From Thermobifida halotolerans (lineage in GTDB: Bacteria; Actinomycetota; Actinomycetes; Streptosporangiales; Streptosporangiaceae): a stretch of 64,000 nucleotides of DNA. The stretch is from contig NZ_CP063196.1 in the NCBI RefSeq assembly GCF_003574835.2, positions 2,356,001-2,420,000 of the forward strand, in the 5' to 3' direction. A model generated the notes under the pieces. That model had not been told where the DNA came from. It was given only the letters and a program-made list of their open reading frames with translations, and ran no database searches. The position numbers and the translations under genes were made by a program. Shown in pieces: positions 26,440 to 34,163 of the stretch; the first letter of the stretch is position 1; each line of letters opens with the position of its first letter.

Positions 26440-27000
26440 GTGCGCCCTGCGGGATGCGGGTCTTAGGTCCGGCCACAGTTGCTGCGGTCTCATCCGGTCC
26501 TCGCGCAGATGTCGGAGGTTGATGCGGCGTCGGCGTCGAAGGCCCGCACCGTGACGGTGCCTGTGCGCCGAGTGCCCGTCCGCGCCGCGCTCACTCTGTT
26601 CCGCACACCGGGTGGGGGCAAAGACCCTGCCGTCCACAACGACCAGGAACTCGCCCAGCTCGCGCAGCTCATCCAGGGCCTGGTGCGAGTCGGGACCTGG
26701 GCGGCGAGCACGTGGATGCCTTCGCGCACATAGCGACAGGCGGTGGCCGGATTGGCGGCGTGGCCGCGGGCCGAAGTGTGGATGCGGCTGCCGTCGTGGA
26801 AGTGGCGCAGGACCAAGACCGCCTGGCGGAACGAAGTCAGTGCCTGGGAACAGCGCGGAGTACCGATGGTGCGGCGGTGGGCGGCCAACAGGCGGGCCAG
26901 GTGGCCGAGCACGGCAGAACAGGGAACCACCGTGAAGCCTCTGGCGCAGTGGACGCGGTCTTGTGGTGAGAACAGTCCTACCAGGAGTTCCACGGCTGTT
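26440..27000 (-). pseudogene. second IS5-like transposase copy, decayed
   Basis: The N-terminal segment (LARLLAAHRRTIGTPRCSQAL, then RYVREGIHVLAAQVP) is strongly similar to the transposase at 11,645-12,480. The flanking nucleotide text (GTGAAGCCTCTGG...GTGGACGCGGTC) is shared too. The core and C-terminus are frameshifted or absent and no inverted repeats were found. Its upstream end stops about 30 bp before the terminal repeat of the large I-E array. Confidence 0.75.
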
Positions 27001-27177
27001 GACAGCCAGGGACTCCCGGGGCTCGAGGGACCATCCCCACGTGCGTGGGGCTCATGGGGCACCCGCCTCCCCTGCGCAGCTCTGAATCGGTCCATCCCCA
27101 CGTGCGTGGGGCTCACCTCCTCCCGGAGGACCCGGAGGCGGTGAACAACGGTCCATCCCCACGTGCGTGGGGCTCAC

Positions 27178-27860
27178 CTTGCTGATGAAGTGGTTGTGGA
27201 TGCTGAGGCCTTCACGGTTGTACTCCGGATCGTAGATCCGGTAGTTGCCGAAGGGCACGTTGCCCACGGCCGCGTCGAACTCCCCTTCGGGGATGAAGGT
27301 GTCTCCGAAGGACTCGTGCAGCACCTGGGCGTCGGGGTACAGGTAGAAGGCGATGGCCTCGGTGGTGGCGTCCAGCTCCACCCCCACCATGTGCACCGAC
27401 ACCGGGGTGTCTTGCGGAGCAAACCCGATGAAGTTGCCCGATCCGCAGCCCGGCTCCAAGACGTTGCCGCCCGCGAAGCCGAGTTCGCGCAGGCCCTGCC
27501 ACATCGCCTGCACCAGTGAGGCGTCGGTGTAGTGGGCGTTGAGGGTGGTGCGGCGCGCAGCCGCGTAGTCGGCCACGCTCAGCAGGGAACGCAGCTCGGC
27601 GCGTTCGGCCACGAACTCCTCGTTGCGGGGGTCGAAGACCTGGGGGACTGCTCCCCAGCCCGACCAGCGGGCCAAGACCCGCTGTTCGTCCGCGGTGGGC
27701 GGGGTCTGCCGGGACTGCAGGACGCGCAGCAGACCCAGCGCGTCTAGGTTGGCACGCACCCGCTCCTTGGCCCCCTCGGGGGCCAAGGCGTGCTGTCCGG
27801 TGGGGCGAAACCGCGGCCTACTCAGGCTCTGGGACCCATCCCCAACTCCCGGGCCAGCCA
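27178..27860 (-). pseudogene. N-6 DNA methylase (large ICE protein) fragment
   Basis: Encodes LSRPRFRPTGQHALAPEGAK, then LARWSGWGAVPQVFD, a linker with LNAHYTDASLVQAMWQGL, and the SAM motif VLEPGCGSGNFIGFAP. The NPPY-type region reads AVGNVPFGNYRIYD. This is the methyltransferase module of the very large methylase/helicase proteins on actinobacterial plasmids and ICEs, thought to protect the element from restriction. The sequence stops at HNHFISK where the CRISPR repeat begins, so well over a thousand residues are missing. No clear start codon was found; it overlaps the end of the small ORF upstream. Confidence 0.78.
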
Positions 27861-28217
27861 GTCGCGGCTGTCCTCCATCTGGCTGCTGCTCGGTGCTGTC
27901 AGCTTCTCCTCGGCCTCCGGTTCGTCCTCCTCGCTCTCCCAGTCCTCTTCCACTGCCGAGCCGAACAGTTCCTCCAGCTTCTCCCTCACCACCTGGGAGG
28001 CTGCCTGCTGGCGTGCCCAGTTCAGCCGCGCCACCTTCTCCAGATGCGTCTCCTGCTCCGGATCCGGGCCCGCCAGCCTGGGCCACCGTTCGGTGATCTC
28101 CTCCTCGACATCCTCCCCCAATCGGGTCAGGTAGGCCTCCGGGTCGGACATCTGCTCGATCTCGCCCGGCCGTACCCTGCGCCAGGTCTCCTCGATGATC
28201 CGGGCGTACTCGTTCAT
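27822..28217 (-). CDS. small acidic helical protein, ICE-type
   Basis: 131 residues from an ATG with GAGGAGGAG about 7 nt upstream. It is highly charged and helical throughout (MNEYARIIEETWRRVRPGE, EKVARLNWARQQAASQVV, then an EEDEPEAEEK stretch). No membrane segment. The family was not identified. It precedes the methylase fragment and overlaps its 5' end, so both were taken from one operon. It is the only intact gene in the insert. Confidence 0.6.
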   Translation of the reverse strand: MNEYARIIEETWRRVRPGEIEQMSDPEAYLTRLGEDVEEEITERWPRLAGPDPEQETHLEKVARLNWARQQAASQVVREKLEELFGSAVEEDWESEEDEPEAEEKLTAPSSSQMEDSRDWLARELGMGPRA

Positions 28218-29456
28218 CAGCGGTCTCCTCCTCGAAGGCGTCGAAATCCAGGCTGGTCTGCTCTGCCTCGGTCCATCCCCATGTGCGTGGGGCTCACGAC
28301 GGCCAGCTCGTGCGCACCTGGCTGCCGGACGGTCCATCCCCACGTGCGTGGGGCTCACGGACCGCTGACGATCGGTGTGGACGTGGCGCGCGGTCCATCC
28401 CCACGTGCGTGGGGCTCACCGGTCGCGGGCTTGTGGGAGGTGTCCGCGGTTCGGTCCATCCCCACGTGCGTGGGGCTCACAGGTACACAGTGCAACCCAC
28501 AGTTTGGCACAGCGGTCCATCCCCACGTGCGTGGGGCTCACGACCAGTCTTTGAACGCGAAACCGTCGTCAAACGGTCCATCCCCACGTGCGTGGGGCTC
28601 ACAGTTGGCGCTCGGTGGTCACATGGTCGCCGGGCGGTCCATCCCCACGTGCGTGGGGCTCACCGCGCGCCACCACAAGCGGCACAACCTGAAGGCGGTC
28701 CATCCCCACGTGCGTGGGGCTCACTCCGCCAGCATGGCCGCCCGCGCCCTAGCCCCCGGTCCATCCCCACGTGCGTGGGGCTCACCTCTACGACAAGGAC
28801 TCCATGTGGGGCGGGTTCGGTCCATCCCCACGTGCGTGGGGCTCACGCGGCGGGTCACGTCCCCGGAAGGCGAGCCGCCGGTCCATCCCCACGTGCGTGG
28901 GGCTCACAGCTCCAGCGCGATCACAGGGAACTGCTTCGTCGGTCCATCCCCACGTGCGTGGGGCTCACCGACCCGCCACCCTGGCGGCGACCCGTCACCC
29001 CGGTCCATCCCCACGTGCGTGGGGCTCACCACCGAGCCGCATCAACCGAGTGATCCGCCACCGGTCCATCCCCACGTGCGTGGGGCTCACCTCGCCTGGT
29101 ACGTCACCATGACCGGCGCCGACGGTCCATCCCCACGTGCGTGGGGCTCACCACCCTGCTGGGACGGATGTCCACAACAATTCCGGTCCATCCCCACGTG
29201 CGTGGGGCTCACAGGCAGGGGCGAGAGTCCACAGAGTCGGAGATCGGTCCATCCCCACGTGCGTGGGGCTCACCTCGCCTCCGGGGTCCGCTACGTATGG
29301 CAGGCAGGTCCATCCCCACGTGCGTGGGGCTCACACGATAAAAGCCGTCTGCTTGCTGCTAGCTGGCGGTCCATCCCCACGTGCGTGGGGCTCACCCAAG
29401 GGGCAGCATGCGCCGGGTGACCTGGTGTGGTCCATCCCCACGTGCGTGGGGCTCAC

Positions 29457-29600
29457 AGAAGCTGACCTGCGGTTTTGCGGGGCGTTATCTCCGCGTTATC
29501 CGCCCCGCGAGCAAACTCCAACCGCAGGAGCATTCTAGACCAATTCCACGCAAGCACCCCGTGCGTACCAGAGCGACGGCCGTGACCGATCGAGGAAGCG
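29457..29600 (-). promoter_or_regulatory. putative leader of the I-E-like array
   Basis: It abuts the non-degenerate end of the array and contains AT-richer runs than the surroundings. Placement rests on repeat orientation and on degeneracy at the opposite end. The sequence 29,601-29,793 contains no convincing gene. Confidence 0.5.
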
Positions 29601-29793
29601 AACGCGAACCCCTGACCACTCCCCACCTCACGACACATCCCCACCCCGGAGCATGCACCGAAAGCGGTCAGACCCACACCGGTCACACGGCCGGGACAAC
29701 CACGACCCAGCAAACCTCCCGGGACCCGCCACAGCGACCACGATCACCCCGACCGCCACACCGACACGGACCCGACCACTTCGACACCAACCC

Positions 29794-30036
29794 CTAGGGC
29801 AGCGACTCGACCAACTCCGCCACGCTCTTGCGCCTACCGGTGTAGAACGGAACCTCCAGACGGGTGTGACAACGGGCCTCCGCACCACGCAACTCACGCA
29901 TCAGGTCGACGATACGGTGCAATTGCTCGGCCTCGAAGGCGAGCAGCCACTCGTAGTCGCTCAGAGCGAACGTGGACACCGTGTTGGCGCGCACGTCCGG
30001 GAAAGGAGCCGCCATCCGGCCGTGCTCAGCGAGCAT
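29794..30036 (-). pseudogene. hemQ: hemQ (coproheme decarboxylase) 3' fragment
   Basis: 80 codons matching the C-terminal third of HemQ/chlorite-dismutase-family proteins: [40 protein letters not shown] and [12 protein letters not shown]. HemQ (about 235 residues) makes haem from coprohaem in actinobacteria. The first two thirds are absent: upstream sequence to 30,105 does not continue the protein. An intact copy should exist elsewhere if haem synthesis is to work. The break lies on the leader side of the CRISPR array. Confidence 0.8.
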
Positions 30037-30138
30037 CTGGCGGTCCTCTCCGCGCGGTCCCCGGGCACTGCCTCGGTGGCCCGGCGGCGTGCTTGCGAGC
30101 CGTGATCACCGCCGCGGTCGGCGCACTAGGATCGACCC

Positions 30139-30894
30139 GTGCTTGCAGAGATCACCCTCACCCGCTACGTCACTCCCCTGCGTGAGGGCGGTTCGCTTCC
30201 GGCCGTGGTCGAGGCGGACGACCTGGGGACCTACGTCATCAAGTTCGTGGGAGCGGGCCAGGGCCGCAAGTCCCTCGTCGCCGAGGTCGTCTCCGGCGAA
30301 CTGGCCCGACGCCTGGACCTGCCCGTCCCCGACCTCGCGCTCATCCACCTCGACCCCCTCGTCGCCCGCGCCGAGCCCGACCCCGAGATCCAGGAACTGC
30401 TGCGCGCCAGCGCCGGGCTCAACCTCGCCATGGACTACCTGCCCGGCTCCATCGGCTACGACCCGGCCGTCCACTCCCTCGCCCCGGAACTGGCCGGGCG
30501 CGTCCTGTGGTTCGACGCCTTCACCACCAACGTCGACCGCACCTGGCGCAACCCCAACCTGCTGCTGTGGCACGGCCGCCCCTACCTCATCGACCACGGG
30601 GCCAGCCTGATCTTCCACCACAACTGGCCGGGGGCGGGCAGCGCCGCCGCCCGCCCCTACAGCGCCGCCGACCACGTCCTGGCCACCGCGCACCCCGACC
30701 TGGTCGCCGCCGACGCCGCGCTCGCCCCCCGCATCACCCGCGAGCTCCTCACCGAGGTCACCGCGCTCGTTCCCGACCGGTGGCTCGCCGACGAGCCCGG
30801 GTTCGACTCCCCCGACGAGGTGCGCGCCGCCTACGTCCGCCACCTGCTGGCCCGTGCCGCCGACCGTTCCTGGCTTCCGGAGACCACCCGATGA
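30139..30894 (+). CDS. HipA-like kinase
   Basis: 251 residues from GTG. HipA-fold motifs: YVIKFVGAGQGRKSLVAEVVSGELARRL (P-loop and ATP-site region, here shown in part), then LWFDAFTTNVDRTWRNPNLL with the catalytic D-x-x-x-N-x-D pattern (AFTTNVDRT) and YLIDHGASLIF as the metal-binding DHG. The family phosphorylates protein targets in persistence systems. Actinobacterial short HipA-like proteins paired with DUF3037 are common, and the role of the pair is not settled. It is coupled to the next gene by a 4-bp overlap. Confidence 0.8.
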   Translation: MLAEITLTRYVTPLREGGSLPAVVEADDLGTYVIKFVGAGQGRKSLVAEVVSGELARRLDLPVPDLALIHLDPLVARAEPDPEIQELLRASAGLNLAMDYLPGSIGYDPAVHSLAPELAGRVLWFDAFTTNVDRTWRNPNLLLWHGRPYLIDHGASLIFHHNWPGAGSAAARPYSAADHVLATAHPDLVAADAALAPRITRELLTEVTALVPDRWLADEPGFDSPDEVRAAYVRHLLARAADRSWLPETTR

Positions 30895-31271
30895 CCCGCG
30901 TCCCCTACGAGTACGCCCTGCTGCGCGTCGTTCCCGACCTGCGACGCGGCGAGACCATGAACGCGGGAGTCGTCCTGTACTGCCAGTCCCGCCGTTTCCT
31001 GGCCGCGCGTGTCCACCTCGATTCCCGCCGCCTGCGCGCGCTGGCGGCCGACGCCGACACCGACGCCGTGCGCGCCGCGCTGCGCGCCGTCGAGGCCGTC
31101 TGCGCCGCCGCGCCCGGGGCCGGGCCGGCCGGGGCCGAGGACGCGGGCCGCCGGTTCCGCTGGCTGACCGCTCCCCGCAGCACCGTCGTGCAGCCCGGCC
31201 CCGTGCACACCGGTCTCACCCTCGACCCGGAAGCCGAGACCGACCGCCTGCTGGACCTGCTGGTGCGCTGA
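30891..31271 (+). CDS. DUF3037 protein
   Basis: 126 residues starting at the ATG that overlaps the HipA-like stop. The N-terminus YEYALLRVVPDLRRGETMNA followed by GVVLYCQSRRFLAARV is characteristic of DUF3037. The family has no proven function but is regularly encoded with HipA-like kinases, suggesting a regulatory partner or antitoxin. Confidence 0.82.
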   Translation: MTRVPYEYALLRVVPDLRRGETMNAGVVLYCQSRRFLAARVHLDSRRLRALAADADTDAVRAALRAVEAVCAAAPGAGPAGAEDAGRRFRWLTAPRSTVVQPGPVHTGLTLDPEAETDRLLDLLVR

Positions 31272-31286
31272 GCCGCCGCGCGGCCG

Positions 31287-32573
31287 TCAGTCGCAGGGAC
31301 AGCAGCAGCAGTCGGCGTCGCACGAGCAGCAGCGGTCGCCGCAGTGCAGGCAGGTCCGGCAGCTCTCGCACCCCGGCGAGCAGGCGTCGCACGCGTCGCA
31401 CACCGCCGAGCAGCACGACTGGCGGGGGCCGCCCTGCCACGGTCCGGGGAAGGGGTTTCGGCAGCACACCTGTCCGGTGCACAGCATGAACACCGCCACC
31501 CCGCAGCCCGCGAGGAGGCCGCGGCGCCGCGGCGGGTACTCGGTCTCGGGGGTGGTGCAGCACCAGGTGCCCTGGTCGGCGTGGCGTCCCCCGTCGTGTC
31601 CGGTCCCCTCGTGCGGGTCGTCGCCGTGCTCGCCGGGGCGGGTGTGCGGGTGGGGGCCGCCGGGGTGGTGGGCCGCGCAGCGCGCGTGCTCTGTTTCGTG
31701 TCCCGCCGCCGCGAACACCCGCCGCACCGATCTGCGCAGTTCGTGCACCAGCAGGGCGTGGACCAGGCGGCTGTCGGTGAACTCGGCCTCCGCCAGGGCC
31801 AGTCGCACTCCCAGCACCGCGTCGTCGCACAGCCCGCGTACCCGGGTGATGTCCGTTCCCGTGGCGGAGATGGGGTTCCACGCCCCCGACTCCCGGTCGG
31901 CTTCCAGGTCCTCCACCGCGTCCAGCAGGTGCGCCACCCGGCCGAACAGCCGTCCCGCCTCGCGCAGCGGGGCCTCGTTGCCGGGGCGTGCGGCCAGCAG
32001 CGCGGTGTGGGCGAACGCCTCGGCCGTCGCCTCCTCGGTCGGCGCGGTGACGGCCAGCAGGTCCGCGCCGGGTCCGGTCCGGGCCTCCACCTCGGCCTGC
32101 CGTTCCACCACCGCCATGAGCGCACCCGCGTCGAATCCCAGTCGCCGCCCGGTGTCCTGGGCGCCCGCCGCCCAGCGTGCGGCGACCCGCCGCGCCACGC
32201 CGCGCACCGGCCGCCGCCCGTACATGCCGTCGCCGTCCGCGAGGTGGTCGCTGACCTTGGCGGAGGCCAGCAGCAGCGACACCGACGCCGCCAGCCGGGC
32301 CCCCGCGCCCTCGGCGACCTCGGCCCGGCGCATTCCCCGCAGCGGGCACGGCCCCGCGATCCGGGTGCCTCCTTCCGTCCTGGTCTGGGCGGCCACCAGG
32401 ACCGAGATCACCAGTCCGTCGTAGTTGGTGGCCACCCGCGCCGCCTGGCCGTGCTCGTCGCGCAGTGCCAGGCACAGGCCGCACAGGTGGGACAGCCACT
32501 GGGCGGCCAGGTCGCCGGGCAGGGAGTGCCGACACGGCCGCAGGATTCCGAACACCCGATCCGTCGCTTTCAT
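31287..32573 (-). CDS. DUF5685 protein with Cys-rich tail
   Basis: 428 residues from MKATDRVFGILRPC; an ATG at 32,594 is an alternative and neither has a strong ribosome site. The N-terminal ~300 residues are helical with family-typical WLSHLCGLCLALRDEHG and GPCPLRGM. A His/Gly/Asp-rich linker (HHPGGPHPHTRPGEHG) and a short hydrophobic segment (GLLAGCGVAVFMLCTG) follow. The last ~60 residues hold about 25 cysteines in CC and CxxC pairs. Such a tail suggests metal binding, but the function is unknown. It diverges from the GbsR-like regulator across a palindrome. Confidence 0.75.
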   Translation of the reverse strand: MKATDRVFGILRPCRHSLPGDLAAQWLSHLCGLCLALRDEHGQAARVATNYDGLVISVLVAAQTRTEGGTRIAGPCPLRGMRRAEVAEGAGARLAASVSLLLASAKVSDHLADGDGMYGRRPVRGVARRVAARWAAGAQDTGRRLGFDAGALMAVVERQAEVEARTGPGADLLAVTAPTEEATAEAFAHTALLAARPGNEAPLREAGRLFGRVAHLLDAVEDLEADRESGAWNPISATGTDITRVRGLCDDAVLGVRLALAEAEFTDSRLVHALLVHELRRSVRRVFAAAGHETEHARCAAHHPGGPHPHTRPGEHGDDPHEGTGHDGGRHADQGTWCCTTPETEYPPRRRGLLAGCGVAVFMLCTGQVCCRNPFPGPWQGGPRQSCCSAVCDACDACSPGCESCRTCLHCGDRCCSCDADCCCCPCD

Positions 32574-32686
32574 CAGGAGAAATGTGATGAGCATTATGAT
32601 GCCGGGCTCCCCGCCGCGGTTCCCGAGGTGAGCCCCCGACCGACCGGCGACCGTCCGTTCCCCGCCGCCCCCTTTACAGGACGGTT

Positions 32687-32706
32687 GTTTCATAAGATGC
32701 TGAAAC
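32687..32706. promoter_or_regulatory. operator-like palindrome
   Basis: GTTTCA-N8-TGAAAC lies 28 bp upstream of the GbsR-like gene and between it and the divergent DUF5685 gene. Regulators of this type usually bind such dyads in their own promoter, so autoregulation and control of both directions are plausible. Confidence 0.5.
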
Positions 32707-32733
32707 TACTAGCCACGACAGAAAGCATCGGCC

Positions 32734-33210
32734 ATGGCGGTCTCCGACTCCCCCGACCGAGCCGAGGTGCTGGAGTGGGTCGAACGGGTCTCGGCGTTCC
32801 TCGCGCCGGACGGCGTTCCGCCGATCGCGGGCCGCGTCCTGGGCTGGCTGATGGTCTGCGACCCACCGGAGCAGTCCGCCGCGCAGATCGGCGAGGCGAT
32901 CGGCGCGAGCCGGGCCTCGCTGACCACGAACCTGCGGATGCTGATGACCATGGGGTTCGTGACCCGGCGCACCCGCCCCGGGCAGCGCACCGCCCACTAC
33001 CGCCTCGACCCCGGCGCCTGGCACACGGTCGTCCAGCGGCAGGTCGCCTCGATCCGCTCCTACCTGGAGGTCACCGAGGACGGCCTGAACCTCGTCGGCC
33101 CCGACAGCGAACGCGCCGCGCGCATCCGCGAGGCCCACGAGGTCTTCTCCTGGATGGCGCGGGTGTTCGCCGACGCACCCCCGCCCCCACCCCCCGGAAG
33201 GAAGCGTTGA
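32734..33210 (+). CDS. GbsR/MarR-type transcriptional regulator
   Basis: 158 residues. The winged HTH is clear: QSAAQIGEAIGASRASLTTN (recognition region), then LMTMGFVTRRTRPGQRTAHY for the wing. A C-terminal helix follows and the tail is Pro-rich. GbsR-like proteins are small dimeric repressors. The gene lies 2 bp ahead of a methyltransferase and diverges from DUF5685, so both are candidate targets. Ligand unknown. Confidence 0.78.
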   Translation: MAVSDSPDRAEVLEWVERVSAFLAPDGVPPIAGRVLGWLMVCDPPEQSAAQIGEAIGASRASLTTNLRMLMTMGFVTRRTRPGQRTAHYRLDPGAWHTVVQRQVASIRSYLEVTEDGLNLVGPDSERAARIREAHEVFSWMARVFADAPPPPPPGRKR

Positions 33211-33212
33211 GC

Positions 33213-34082
33213 ATGGCGCACGGAGCCGACCGGACCGCTCTGGGACCGATGGTCATCGCAGCGGTCGACCAGCACGAACCGCGCCCCCTGGTCCACGACG
33301 GCCTGGCCGCCCGGTTCCTGCCGCCGGGGGTCAGGGCGCTGGTGGCGGCCGCCCGGTGGGGGCGCGTCCGCCGGACGCTGGTCGCCGCCACCGAACGCAA
33401 GGTCCCCGGCCTGTGGGCGAGCGTGCTGTGCCGCAAACGCTACGCCGACGACCAGCTGCTCGCCGCCGTGGAGCGCGGGGCCGACTCCGTGGTGGTCCTG
33501 GGGGCGGGCCTGGACACCAGGGCCTACCGGCTCCCCGCCGGGGCGCGGGTCGCCGTCTGGGAGGTCGACCTGCCCGCCAACATCGACCGCAAGCGGGCCG
33601 CGCTGCGCAGGGTGTACGGGCGGGTGCCCGACCACGTCACCCTGGTGCCGGCCGACTTCGAGACCCGGGGCCTGGGCGACGTGCTCGCCGCCCACGGCCA
33701 CCGCGTCGAGGAGCACCGCACCTGCTTCGTGTGGGAGGCGGTCACCCAGTACCTGACCGAGGAGGGGGTCCGCGCGACCCTGGACGTCCTCTCCGCGGCG
33801 CGCCCCGGCAGCCGACTGGTGTTCACCTACGTCCGCGAGGACTTCCTCACCGGGCGCGACCTCCACGGGGGCGGGGCCGCCCACGAGGAGTACGTCGTCG
33901 AACGCCGGCTGTGGCGCTTCGGCGCGGCCCCCGAGCGGGTCGCCTCCCTGCTCGCCGAGCACGGCTGGCGCGAGGTCGAGCAGATGGGGGCGCGGGAGTT
34001 CACCGACCGCTACCTCGCCCCCGCGGGCCGCGACCTGCCGGTCTCCGAGATCGAACGGTCCGTCTTCGCCGAGAGGGGCTGA
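33213..34082 (+). CDS. SAM methyltransferase, TIGR00027 type
   Basis: 289 residues from an ATG with GGAAGGAAG about 9 nt upstream. SAM motifs: SVVVLGAGLDTRAYRL (motif I) and WEVDLPANIDRKRA (acidic loop), then VWEAVTQYLTEEGV (motif near post-II). This is the leucine-carboxyl-methyltransferase-like family abundant in actinobacteria, with mostly unknown substrates. The N-terminus (MVIAAVDQHEPRPLVHDGLA) is also family-typical. It is probably co-transcribed with the regulator upstream. Confidence 0.85.
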   Translation: MAHGADRTALGPMVIAAVDQHEPRPLVHDGLAARFLPPGVRALVAAARWGRVRRTLVAATERKVPGLWASVLCRKRYADDQLLAAVERGADSVVVLGAGLDTRAYRLPAGARVAVWEVDLPANIDRKRAALRRVYGRVPDHVTLVPADFETRGLGDVLAAHGHRVEEHRTCFVWEAVTQYLTEEGVRATLDVLSAARPGSRLVFTYVREDFLTGRDLHGGGAAHEEYVVERRLWRFGAAPERVASLLAEHGWREVEQMGAREFTDRYLAPAGRDLPVSEIERSVFAERG

Positions 34083-34163
34083 GCCGAGGCCGGGGGCGGA
34101 CAGCCCGCCCCGGCTCGCCATACTGGGTGCCGCACGCGAACGACGAGGGACGGGGGGCGGGCC

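Larger units (their letters stand above)
27178..28268 (-). other. 1.09-kb insert in a spacer position
   Basis: Bounded precisely by intact repeats at 27,149-27,177 and 28,269-28,297. It holds a complete small ORF and the 5' part of a DNA methylase gene, both leftward, plus ~50 bp of possible upstream coding sequence. No inverted repeats, transposase or target duplication mark its ends. The methylase frame is broken exactly at the repeat. Possible origins are capture of an oversized fragment, recombination with a plasmid or ICE, or deletion/rearrangement within the array. Confidence 0.8.
27027..29456 (-). CRISPR. type I-E-like array, 23 repeats
   Basis: 29-nt repeat, reading GTGAGCCCCACGC...GTGGGGATGGACCG on the minus strand, with 32-33-nt spacers (61-62 bp period), the I-E geometry. 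Three repeats lie at 27,027 (degenerate), 27,088 and 27,149. Twenty more run from 28,269 to 29,456 (28269, 28330, 28391, 28452, 28513, 28574, 28635, 28696, 28757, 28818, 28879, 28940, 29001, 29062, 29123, 29184, 29245, 29306, 29367, 29428). Between them a 1,091-bp insert replaces one spacer. The degenerate end is on the left, so the leader is on the right. No I-E cas genes are in the window. Confidence 0.96.

Noticed and set aside
28044-29420. A 458-codon frame with repeating SIPTCVGLT / HPHVRGAH
   Set aside because: Translation of the I-E-like repeats, not a tandem-repeat protein.
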